A DNA stretch of 5,881 nucleotides from Acidimicrobiia bacterium. GTDB taxonomy: Bacteria; Actinomycetota; Acidimicrobiia; Acidimicrobiales; Acidimicrobilacustridaceae. The DNA lies in NCBI GenBank assembly GCA_016462055.1, contig JAEMTX010000119.1:1-5881 (forward strand), read 5' to 3'. A program made the position numbers and the translations under genes. Positions 1-5,288 of this stretch are shown in pieces. Position 1 is the stretch's first letter. Every line of letters starts with the position of its first letter. Under the pieces are notes generated by a model, which was given only the letters and a program-made list of their open reading frames with translations, searched no databases and was not told the origin of the DNA.

Positions 1-116
1 ACGCCGACCCCATCGCTGGGGAAGAACGTGGAGGGGGGATGGTCCTTACAGTTGCCGTCATTCATCCAGGGTGTGGGGGTTTCCATGTCCGGGACCATAC
101 GGACGAGGGGCGAAAG
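1..116 (+). other. 3' end of an unidentified upstream transcription unit
   Basis: This stretch precedes a strong plus-strand terminator, so it is probably transcribed rightward. I recognise no protein or RNA family in it. One frame is open from the left edge to a TAA at 123-125, inside the terminator loop, but its translation is rich in Gly and Arg and matches nothing I know. The DNA can fold: ATGGTCC (39-45) is perfectly complementary to GGACCAT (92-98), CCCC (8-11) to GGGG (18-21), and GTCCG (87-91) to CGGAC (100-104); the last overlaps the first pairing and would compete with it. It could be a 3' UTR, the tail of a structured RNA, or the end of a gene that starts outside the window. Confidence 0.3.
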
Positions 117-146
117 CGGGGGTAAGGCCAACCCCCGATTTTGTTT
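117..146 (+). terminator. Rho-independent terminator
   Basis: A perfect 7-bp stem pairs CGGGGGT (117-123) with ACCCCCG (131-137) across a 7-base loop and is followed at once by the T-rich tract ATTTTGTTT (138-146). Read on the minus strand, the hairpin is followed by CTTTCG with no T-run, so it works in the plus direction only. It should separate the unit to the left from the ppk1 operon. Confidence 0.78.
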
Positions 147-215
147 AAGTGAATCCTTTCCGCAGTCCCGTACCCGTTGGGAGCCCTTAGTGACTCGCCG
201 CTAGGCTGGGAAATC

Positions 216-244
216 TTGCGGGGTCGCTCATGACCCTCATATGA
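216..244 (+). promoter_or_regulatory. Possible promoter for the ppk1 operon
   Basis: TTGCGG (216-221) could act as a -35 element, with CATATG (238-243) or the overlapping ATATGA as a poor -10 at a spacing of 16-17 bases. The spacer contains an inverted repeat, GGGTC (221-225) and GACCC (232-236), which could be a regulator site. This is only a candidate, but transcription must start somewhere between the terminator and the first gene at 263. I see no clear Shine-Dalgarno sequence before that gene, so a very short leader is possible. Confidence 0.25.
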
Positions 245-262
245 CGAAAGTGCAGTGCAGCC

Positions 263-529
263 ATGTCCATGCCTGAAATCGTGTCCGACCAGCCGCCGCG
301 TGGCCATGTTCGAGTGATCTACCTCGGCCCGGTCGCCCCGCACTGGGATGTTCAAGGCGATTCCGAGGTCCGTGGCCTTGTCGATGAGTTCCGTAATCGC
401 GTGATGGCTCGCCTTCTCCTTCTCCCGCCGCATGACCCGCAATTTCGTCGCAACAAAGAGCGCGTTGCCCGTGATGCCGAGCGCGAGAACCTCGTGCTTG
501 TCTGGGACCTCGGCCTTCCCGAAGAGTGA
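263..529 (+). CDS. Uncharacterised small protein translationally coupled to ppk1
   Basis: This 88-residue protein matches no family I can name, and I give it no function. I believe it is real because its TGA stop (527-529) shares bases with the GTG start of ppk1 at 526 (GTGA overlap), and because it reads like a compact soluble domain. An early beta-strand-like segment (about residues 15-22, VRVIYLGP, then VAPHW) is followed by a charged helix (about 36-55), a conserved-looking LLPPHDPQFRR segment (about 53-63), and a C-terminal strand ending VLVWDLGLPEE. There is no signal peptide, membrane segment or cysteine. ATG at 269 (residue 3) is an alternative start, and neither start has a clear ribosome-binding site. 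The coupling suggests a role tied to Ppk1, such as a partner or modulator, but that is inference from position alone. Confidence 0.72.
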   Translation: MSMPEIVSDQPPRGHVRVIYLGPVAPHWDVQGDSEVRGLVDEFRNRVMARLLLLPPHDPQFRRNKERVARDAERENLVLVWDLGLPEE

Positions 530-2640
530 ACACACGGCTCGGGGTGTCGCGCCCCGTCGTGCACCTCACGCCTGCTGAGCTTGCTGCATCGCCAGAGCGA
601 TTCCTCAATCGCGAACTTTCTTGGCTCGATTTCGACGCTCGCGTTCTCGCGCTTGCGTCGAATCCCGACGTTCCGCTTCTGGAACGAGCCAAGTTCGTCG
701 CAATTTTTGCGCAGAACCTCGATGAGTTTTTTCAGGTTCGGGTTGCGGGTCTGAAGGATCAAGTTGCCGCTGGCCTTGGAAAGTTGACGGCCGATGGCCT
801 TACGGCCGCGCAGCAATTACGCGAGATTCACGAGCGAATTTCGCTGCTGGTTTCGCAAGCCGAAGATGTCTTCATTGAACAGCTGGTTCCGGTCCTTGCG
901 AGTGCCGGCATCGTTTTCTCGAGTTACGACGATCTCGATGCTGAAGACCGCTCGTTTCTCGAAACTGTTTTTGAGGAGCGGATCTTCCCGGTCCTCACGC
1001 CATTGGCCGTCGATCCCGGGCATCCATTTCCCTATATCTCTGACTTATCGCTGAACCTTGCTGTAGTCGTGAACGATCCAGTAACGGGTGAACATCGGTT
1101 TGCGCGCGTGAAGGTGCCGAATCTGCTTCCGCGGTTTGTGGTCATGCCTGACGGTGAGCGCTTTATTCCTCTTGAGCAGGTCATTGCTTCGCATCTTGAC
1201 GTGCTCTTCCCGGGTATGGAACCGGGGACTCATTACGCATTTCGAGTCACGCGTAACGCCGACCTCACGGTCGAAGAAGAAGAAGCCGATGATCTCCTCG
1301 AAACTATTGAATTGGAGTTGCGTCGCCGACGTTTTGGTCGCGCGGTGCGGCTTGAGATCGATACGAATGCATCACAGGAAATCCTCGAACTTCTCACCGA
1401 GGAACTCGATCTCCAAGCCAGCGATGTTTATCGATTCAGCGGGCCTTTGGACTTGGGCGGGCTTTTTGGTCTCATGACGCTTGATCGTCCTGATCTCAAA
1501 GATGAACCGTGGGCGCCCATCACCCAACCTCGCTTGACCAGCACCGACCCTGACGAGCCGGTTGACTTCTTCTCTGTCATTCGTGACCGCGATGTGCTGG
1601 TACATCACCCATATGAGTCGTTTTCGACTTCAGTCGAAGAGTTCATCCGGCAAGCGTCCTACGACCCAGCGGTGCTCGCTATCAAACTGACGCTCTATCG
1701 CACGTCCTCCGACACATCGATCATCGAATCACTGGTTCGTGCCGCCGAACGCGGCAAACAGGTGGCAGCACTGGTCGAACTGAAAGCTCGTTTCGACGAA
1801 AAGAAGAACATTGGTTGGGCGAAGGAACTTGAAAAAGCCGGCGTACACGTGATCTATGGCCTTATGGGCCTGAAGATACACACCAAGACAACGCTCGTGG
1901 TTCGTGAAGAGCACGATGGCATTCGCCGCTACAGCCATATCGGAACCGGCAATTACAACCCGAAGACCGCGCGTCTCTACGAAGACATTGGTCTCCTCAC
2001 GGCTGACCCTGCGGTGGGTTCCGATCTCACGCAGTTATTCAATCTCCTGACTGGGTTTGCCCGTGATCCAGAGTTCTCGAAGCTTCTTATTGCGCCATCA
2101 AGAGTTCGTCCTGGCATCGCTGAACTGATCGCGAACGAAGCTGCACTCGGTTCCAATGGCCACATCATTCTCAAGATGAACAGCCTCGTCGATGCTGCAC
2201 TCATCGATTCGTTGTACGCGGCGTCGCAAGCCGGAACTCGAGTCGATCTCATTGTCCGAGGTATCTGCTGTCTTCGTCCAGGAGTGCCGGGACTTTCAGA
2301 GAACATCAACGTTCGTTCCATTGTCGGTCGTTTCCTCGAACACTCTCGGATCTATTACTTCGCTCACGGCACCGACGGTGCGCCGGTCTACTACATCGGG
2401 TCCGCTGATCTCATGCCTCGCAACCTTGATCGTCGTGTCGAAGCGCTTGTTCCCGTTGAAGACTCTCAACTGAAGGAGCGGCTTCAGCAAATTCTCGACG
2501 TGAATCTTGAAGACGATCACTTGGCGTGGAGATTGGGTCCAGACACGATGTGGAATCGAGTCGTCGCTTCTGATGGAAATTCGGGCAGTTTCGATACCCA
2601 TCGTCGCTTCCAAGCGCTAGCGCTTGAACCTCGCAACTGA
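526..2640 (+). CDS. ppk1: Polyphosphate kinase 1 (ATP:polyphosphate phosphotransferase)
   Basis: Ppk1 makes inorganic polyphosphate from the terminal phosphate of ATP, reversibly, as a phosphate store and stress factor. At 704 residues the protein is full length (E. coli 688). The N-terminal domain opens with RFLNRELSWLDF (N28, W33) and QNLDEFF (63-69), followed by LTPLAVDPGHPFP in the head domain. The two phospholipase-D-like catalytic domains carry IKLTLYRT with R392, KARFDE with R422, and LKIHTK with H452, the expected autophosphorylated histidine. These sit at a constant offset of 17 from E. coli R375, R405 and H435. GTGNYNP is at 473-479, and the second conserved histidine, H606 in FLEHSRIYYF, matches E. 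coli H592. No key residue is missing. The GTG start overlaps the preceding stop; no good ribosome-binding site is seen, and GTG at 544 is an alternative. It is probably co-transcribed with its neighbours on both sides. Confidence 0.98.
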   Translation: MNTRLGVSRPVVHLTPAELAASPERFLNRELSWLDFDARVLALASNPDVPLLERAKFVAIFAQNLDEFFQVRVAGLKDQVAAGLGKLTADGLTAAQQLREIHERISLLVSQAEDVFIEQLVPVLASAGIVFSSYDDLDAEDRSFLETVFEERIFPVLTPLAVDPGHPFPYISDLSLNLAVVVNDPVTGEHRFARVKVPNLLPRFVVMPDGERFIPLEQVIASHLDVLFPGMEPGTHYAFRVTRNADLTVEEEEADDLLETIELELRRRRFGRAVRLEIDTNASQEILELLTEELDLQASDVYRFSGPLDLGGLFGLMTLDRPDLKDEPWAPITQPRLTSTDPDEPVDFFSVIRDRDVLVHHPYESFSTSVEEFIRQASYDPAVLAIKLTLYRTSSDTSIIESLVRAAERGKQVAALVELKARFDEKKNIGWAKELEKAGVHVIYGLMGLKIHTKTTLVVREEHDGIRRYSHIGTGNYNPKTARLYEDIGLLTADPAVGSDLTQLFNLLTGFARDPEFSKLLIAPSRVRPGIAELIANEAALGSNGHIILKMNSLVDAALIDSLYAASQAGTRVDLIVRGICCLRPGVPGLSENINVRSIVGRFLEHSRIYYFAHGTDGAPVYYIGSADLMPRNLDRRVEALVPVEDSQLKERLQQILDVNLEDDHLAWRLGPDTMWNRVVASDGNSGSFDTHRRFQALALEPRN

Positions 2641-2643
2641 ACG

Positions 2644-3102
2644 GTGGCTGGTTCTCGTGAGACGCGCGAAAACAACGACCAAGCAGACGAAATCGCGATT
2701 TTTGACGTTCGTGCCGCCGGAGGCGTGATCTCTCGATATGTCGGAACTGATCTGGAACTCGTGATTGTGCATCGTCCTCGTTATGACGATTGGACCTTTC
2801 CTAAGGGCAAAGCCGAATCGGATGAAACCGATGAGCAAACGGCGCACCGCGAAGTACTTGAGGAAACGGGCTTCGATTGTGAACTTGGCGAGGAATTACC
2901 TTCAGTGACCTATCGCGATCACAAGAACCGATCGAAGATCGTTCGCTATTGGGAGATGACAATTCGTTCGGGGGTCTTCGAAGCGAACGACGAGGTTGAT
3001 GTTCTCGAATGGGTGAGCGCCGCCGAAGCGGGGGAGCGCCTTACCTATGACCACGACGTCGATGTGCTGTCGGCATTTCTTACCTTGGTATCGGAACGCT
3101 GA
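2644..3102 (+). CDS. Nudix hydrolase, MutT1-like, single domain
   Basis: This 152-residue enzyme should hydrolyse a nucleoside diphosphate linked to another group. The Nudix box is complete between G55 and F77: G55, E61, R69-E70, E73-E74 and G76 fit GX5EX7REUXEEXGU, and the EE pair binds the metal. It is preceded by WTFPKG (50-55), typical of MutT and Ap4A hydrolases. In mycobacteria the gene next to ppk1 is mutT1, whose product removes 8-oxo-dGTP and diadenosine polyphosphates. That protein carries a C-terminal histidine-phosphatase domain that is absent here: the frame stops at 3102 and the convergent arsC follows. GTG at 2644 is the first possible start after the ppk1 stop, with 3 bases between, and no clear ribosome-binding site, so translation may depend on ribosomes finishing ppk1. 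The exact substrate cannot be read from the sequence. Confidence 0.94.
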   Translation: MAGSRETRENNDQADEIAIFDVRAAGGVISRYVGTDLELVIVHRPRYDDWTFPKGKAESDETDEQTAHREVLEETGFDCELGEELPSVTYRDHKNRSKIVRYWEMTIRSGVFEANDEVDVLEWVSAAEAGERLTYDHDVDVLSAFLTLVSER

Positions 3103-3135
3103 GCGCACCGAACCAACAGGTGAGGCAGGATCGAA

Positions 3136-3546
3136 TCAGGCAGTGAGTTCGGCGATCAGTTCGCGAACTCGTCGCTCGATTTCGTCACGGATTGGTCGTA
3201 CGGCTTCGACGCCTTGTCCGGCAGGATCCTCAAGAACCCAATCGAGATAGCGAACACCAGGGAAGAACGGGCAGTTATCGCCGCAGCCCATCGTGATGAC
3301 GACATCGCAACGTTCAACAATTGCCGCATCGAGAATTTTGGGGTGCGCACCGCGCTCAACCAGATCGATGCCGACCTCATTCATGGCGTGAATCACGGCA
3401 GGGTTGAGCGTGTTCGCAGGTGCGCTTCCGGCGGAAAGCACTTCGATGCGATCGCCGGCGAGATGGTCGAGAAATCCAGCCGCCATTTGCGATCGGCCGG
3501 CATTGTGGACACAAACGAATAGGACGGTGGGGTTTGTGGTTGTCAT
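3136..3546 (-). CDS. arsC: Arsenate reductase ArsC, low-molecular-weight phosphatase fold
   Basis: ArsC reduces arsenate to arsenite in the cytoplasm. The 136-residue protein has the phosphatase-type loop C12-VHNAG-R18-S19 near the N-terminus (CX5R) and the general-acid loop DPAGQG with D107, both hallmarks of this class rather than the glutaredoxin-dependent class. Further cysteines are C80, C88 and C92 (MGCGDNCP). Thioredoxin-linked enzymes use two extra cysteines in this region, while actinobacterial mycothiol-linked forms need only the first; the sequence does not settle which applies. The ATG overlaps the TGA of the channel gene (ATGA), with AGGA seven bases before the start, so it is the third gene of a coupled operon. 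It converges on the Nudix gene with a 33-bp gap in which I see no terminator. Confidence 0.94.
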   Translation of the reverse strand: MTTTNPTVLFVCVHNAGRSQMAAGFLDHLAGDRIEVLSAGSAPANTLNPAVIHAMNEVGIDLVERGAHPKILDAAIVERCDVVITMGCGDNCPFFPGVRYLDWVLEDPAGQGVEAVRPIRDEIERRVRELIAELTA

Positions 3547-4247
3547 TTGTCTTCCTCGTGCTTCATCAGTAGCTCATCGGCGAACTCGTCAACATCGGGG
3601 AACACGATGCGGATGGCGACAAGGGCAAGGGCCATTCCGATGAACTGGGCGACAATGAATCCCGGTGCTGACCTCGGCGCAATGCCTGCAAAAGAGTCAG
3701 AAAGGCTGCGCCCGATAGTGATGGCTGGATTGGCGAAGCTGGTTGACGAAGTAAAGAAGTAGGCCGCCGTGATGTAGCCAGCAACGACGAACGGAGCGAG
3801 TGTCGACTTTCCCGATCGGACGACTCCGAAGATCACGAGAAGTAGGCCGAGAGTGGCGACGATTTCACCAAGCCATAGTCCGCCGCCAGAGCGTGTTTTC
3901 GTGGAGATGTCGATGGCGGTGAGGCCGAACATGAGGTTCGCAACCATGACGCCCACGATCATCCCGAGGACTTGGGCGGCGATGTAGGGAATCACCTCTC
4001 GTGTGGGAATACCGTGGAAGACGCGGTCGGCAATTGTTACGACCGGATTGAAATGTGCGCCGGACACTGATCCGAAAGCAGCGATAAGTGCGACCAGCGC
4101 GCCGGCAGTGGCCACGGTGTTGCAAAGCAACTGGAGGGCAACATTGTCGGTGAGGTTGGTGGCCATAATTCCCGACCCGATCACCGTGGCAATGAGGAAT
4201 GCGGAGCCGAGAAATTCGGCAACGCACTTTCGGAGCAGTGGCGACAT
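3543..4247 (-). CDS. aqpS: AqpS-type aquaglyceroporin, probable arsenite efflux channel
   Basis: This is a major intrinsic protein of 234 residues with about six membrane segments (roughly 9-31, 38-60, 86-110, 123-143, 149-168 and 195-217). The two pore half-helices carry NPV (67-69, in GAHFNPVVT) and NPA (173-175, in FANPAITIGR). The Arg that normally follows the second NPA is replaced by I176. AqpS of Sinorhizobium meliloti, encoded in an ars operon, likewise has a hydrophobic residue there and lets arsenite out down its gradient after ArsC makes it. The context here is the same. ATG at 4247 overlaps the upstream TGA by one base (TGATG); an in-frame TTG at 4256 would add three residues and has GAAG just upstream, so the start is uncertain by three codons. 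The acidic cytoplasmic tail ends EEDK. Confidence 0.92.
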   Translation of the reverse strand: MSPLLRKCVAEFLGSAFLIATVIGSGIMATNLTDNVALQLLCNTVATAGALVALIAAFGSVSGAHFNPVVTIADRVFHGIPTREVIPYIAAQVLGMIVGVMVANLMFGLTAIDISTKTRSGGGLWLGEIVATLGLLLVIFGVVRSGKSTLAPFVVAGYITAAYFFTSSTSFANPAITIGRSLSDSFAGIAPRSAPGFIVAQFIGMALALVAIRIVFPDVDEFADELLMKHEEDK

Positions 4248-4705
4248 CAGCAGCAACCAGTCTTCGAAGTGATAGTCACCGACTCGCCAGGAGTCGTCGC
4301 GCAGCAGACCTCTCCACCATCGACTGACGCGGAACCAAAAACTTCAGAATCAGAGAGAACGGTGTAGACCTCCCAGCGGGCATCGTCGGGATCGCGGACC
4401 CAGACCTTGTCTTGGACGGCGTAGCAACAGGTGGTTTGTTCCTCGATGTCAGTTACGAAGCCAATGCTGTCAAAACGTTTTGTTGCGTCCACGACTTCCT
4501 CGCTCGAGGAAACCTCAATGCCGAGGTGGTTGAGGCGTTCGGAGACTGCGCTTTGAATGAGGACCAGCTTGAGCGGAGGATCGGAGATGGCGAAGTTTGC
4601 ATAACCCTCTCGAACCTTTGCTGGTTCGGTGTTGAACATCTTTGAATAGAACGCGATTGCCTCGTCGATGTCGGAAACATTGAGAGCAAGTTGGACTCGG
4701 GACAT
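4247..4705 (-). CDS. arsI: ArsI/CadI family metalloenzyme (VOC fold)
   Basis: This vicinal-oxygen-chelate protein belongs to the family of ArsI, an Fe(II) C-As lyase that breaks trivalent organoarsenicals, and of CadI, the cadmium-induced protein of Mycobacterium tuberculosis, which it closely resembles in wording and length (152 residues). Visible landmarks: MSRVQLALNV at the start, LNHLG with H60, TTCCYAVQDKVWV with the substrate-binding pair C93-C94, and RWEVYTVL with E112. The expected metal ligands are position 5, H60 and E112; position 5 is Gln, as in CadI, where the Bacillus-type ArsI has His. The tail adds two further vicinal pairs, C134-C135 and C151-C152. ATG at 4705 has GAGGAG four bases upstream; an in-frame ATG at 4783 lies inside the operator and is rejected. 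It is the first gene of the operon. Whether it acts on organoarsenicals, Cd or both is open. Confidence 0.93.
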   Translation of the reverse strand: MSRVQLALNVSDIDEAIAFYSKMFNTEPAKVREGYANFAISDPPLKLVLIQSAVSERLNHLGIEVSSSEEVVDATKRFDSIGFVTDIEEQTTCCYAVQDKVWVRDPDDARWEVYTVLSDSEVFGSASVDGGEVCCATTPGESVTITSKTGCC

Positions 4706-4709
4706 GAGA

Positions 4710-4715
4710 CTCCTC
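4710..4715 (-). promoter_or_regulatory. Ribosome-binding site fixing the arsI start
   Basis: GAGGAG on the minus strand lies four bases before ATG 4705. It is the best Shine-Dalgarno match in this divergent region and decides the start against the upstream in-frame ATG at 4783. Confidence 0.8.
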
Positions 4716-4752
4716 GGTTTAGGGCGTTCAACGTATTGATGACCGTCGATAC

Positions 4753-4783
4753 AGACTAGCGTCAAGATATCGATTGTTGTCAA
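4753..4783 (-). promoter_or_regulatory. Candidate promoter of the arsI-aqpS-arsC operon
   Basis: On the minus strand, a consensus -35 TTGACA (4783-4778) is followed after 19 bases by TAGTCT (4758-4753), which fits the actinobacterial TANNNT pattern. Transcription would start near 4746 and leave a leader of about 40 bases. The -35 and spacer lie within the ArsR palindrome, so bound repressor would block polymerase. The 19-base spacing is long; a second TTGACG at 4765-4760 is less well placed. Confidence 0.45.
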
Positions 4784-4791
4784 TATCTAGA
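4762..4791. promoter_or_regulatory. Probable ArsR operator, 12-bp half sites
   Basis: Left half TCAAGATATCGA (4762-4773) and right half TCAATATCTAGA (4780-4791) are inverted copies that pair at 10 of 12 positions around a 6-base centre, TTGTTG. It is the most striking symmetry in the gap between the divergent arsR and arsI. It overlaps the candidate -35 of arsI and ends 15 bases before the arsR start, so one bound ArsR dimer could repress both directions. I see no convincing -35/-10 pair for arsR itself. Confidence 0.7.
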
Positions 4792-4806
4792 TGAAGGCGG
4801 CAAGCA

Positions 4807-5151
4807 ATGACATCGAAGAACGTGAAGGCCAACGCTGTCTCGAAAGTTTGCTGCGGAACGGCTCGCGATATTCCCCTTAGTGAACGCGATGCTGATGAAT
4901 TGGCCGCAGTCTTCTCCGCGCTGTCAGACCCAGTGCGATTGCGGCTGCTCTCCATCATTAGTTCGGCGGCCGAAGGCGAAGTTTGTGCCTGTGACCTGGT
5001 GACACCAATTGGGAAGTCGCAACCCACTGTGAGCCATCACCTCAAAATCCTCTTCGAGGCGGGCCTCGTAGATCGCGAGAAGCGAGGGGTCTGGGTTTGG
5101 TACCGGGCGCTGCCGGAGCGGATGAGCGCAGTCGCAGCTCGGTTGCGCTGA
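4807..5151 (+). CDS. arsR: ArsR/SmtB family metalloid-responsive repressor
   Basis: This 114-residue winged-helix repressor should release DNA when arsenite, antimonite or a soft metal binds. The dimer and helix region FSALSDPVRLRLL (36-48) is typical. The helix-turn-helix carries EVCACDL (58-64, with C60 and C62), the equivalent of the ELCVCDL metal box, then the recognition helix SQPTVSHHLKIL (71-82) and the wing hairpin (about 88-101). An N-terminal pair, C15-C16, adds two more possible thiol ligands, as used by Corynebacterium glutamicum ArsR. GAAGG (4793-4797) lies nine bases before the ATG. It is divergent from the arsI operon and faces the palindrome at 4762-4791. No terminator follows it before pstS. 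Confidence 0.96.
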   Translation: MTSKNVKANAVSKVCCGTARDIPLSERDADELAAVFSALSDPVRLRLLSIISSAAEGEVCACDLVTPIGKSQPTVSHHLKILFEAGLVDREKRGVWVWYRALPERMSAVAARLR

Positions 5152-5177
5152 GCGCTCAAGCGAGGAATTCCCTTCCC

Positions 5178-5241
5178 GTTCACTTTGCGTACACCTAATG
5201 CGTCAGAAACGTCCACATTGGTTCCTTACGGTCATTTTTGG
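5178..5241 (+). promoter_or_regulatory. PHO-box-like direct repeats (PhoP site) before pstS
   Basis: Eleven-base units run head to tail: GTTCACTTTGC (5178), GTACACCTAAT (5189), a poor unit GCGTCAGAAAC (5200) and GTCCACATTGG (5211), then GTTCCTTACG (5221) and GTCATTTTTGG (5231). Three share GTNCAC in phase. Actinobacterial PhoP binds 11-bp repeats with the core GTTCACC, and pstS is its classic target. CTAAAT (5245-5250) is a possible -10, which would place the -35 inside the array as expected for a PhoP-activated promoter. Between the array and the gene there is also a small inverted repeat, GTAAC (5261-5265) and GTTAC (5271-5275), of unknown meaning. Confidence 0.6.
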
Positions 5242-5275
5242 CAGCTAAATGTGGCTTGCCGTAACCATCTGTTAC

Positions 5276-5281
5276 AGGGAG
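5276..5281 (+). promoter_or_regulatory. Ribosome-binding site supporting the TTG start of pstS
   Basis: AGGGAG lies seven bases before TTG 5289. The next in-frame start candidate, GTG at 5313, would cut into the lipoprotein signal, so the TTG is preferred. Confidence 0.75.
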
Positions 5282-5288
5282 AATTACC

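Noticed and set aside
1..137. tRNA, tmRNA, RNase P RNA or SRP RNA
   Set aside because: I looked for the T-loop, tmRNA ends, RNase P core and SRP tetraloop regions on both strands and found none of them.
62..535. 157-codon open frame on the minus strand, and others antisense to the ppk1 operon
   Set aside because: It lies opposite the small coupled gene, contains low-complexity Arg- and Pro-rich stretches, and resembles no protein. The plus-strand reading is supported by its overlap with ppk1.
1977..2321. Open minus-strand frames inside ppk1
   Set aside because: Ppk1 is continuous and has all family motifs through this region; the antisense frames are by-products of its codon use.
3103..3135. 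Bidirectional terminator between the convergent Nudix and arsC genes
   Set aside because: The 33-bp gap shows no stable inverted repeat or T-run.
4706..4783. Upstream in-frame ATG that would lengthen ArsI/CadI to 178 residues
   Set aside because: The extra 26 residues are not family-like, the ATG is inside the ArsR palindrome and upstream of the likely transcription start, and ATG 4705 has a strong ribosome-binding site.
5149..5158. Perfect palindrome TGAGCGCTCA over the arsR stop codon
   Set aside because: There is no loop and no T-tract, so it is not a terminator, and 10 bp of symmetry at one place may be chance.
3103..5177. Mobile element carrying the ars genes
   Set aside because: No transposase, integrase, terminal repeats or tRNA target is visible, so horizontal transfer remains speculation.
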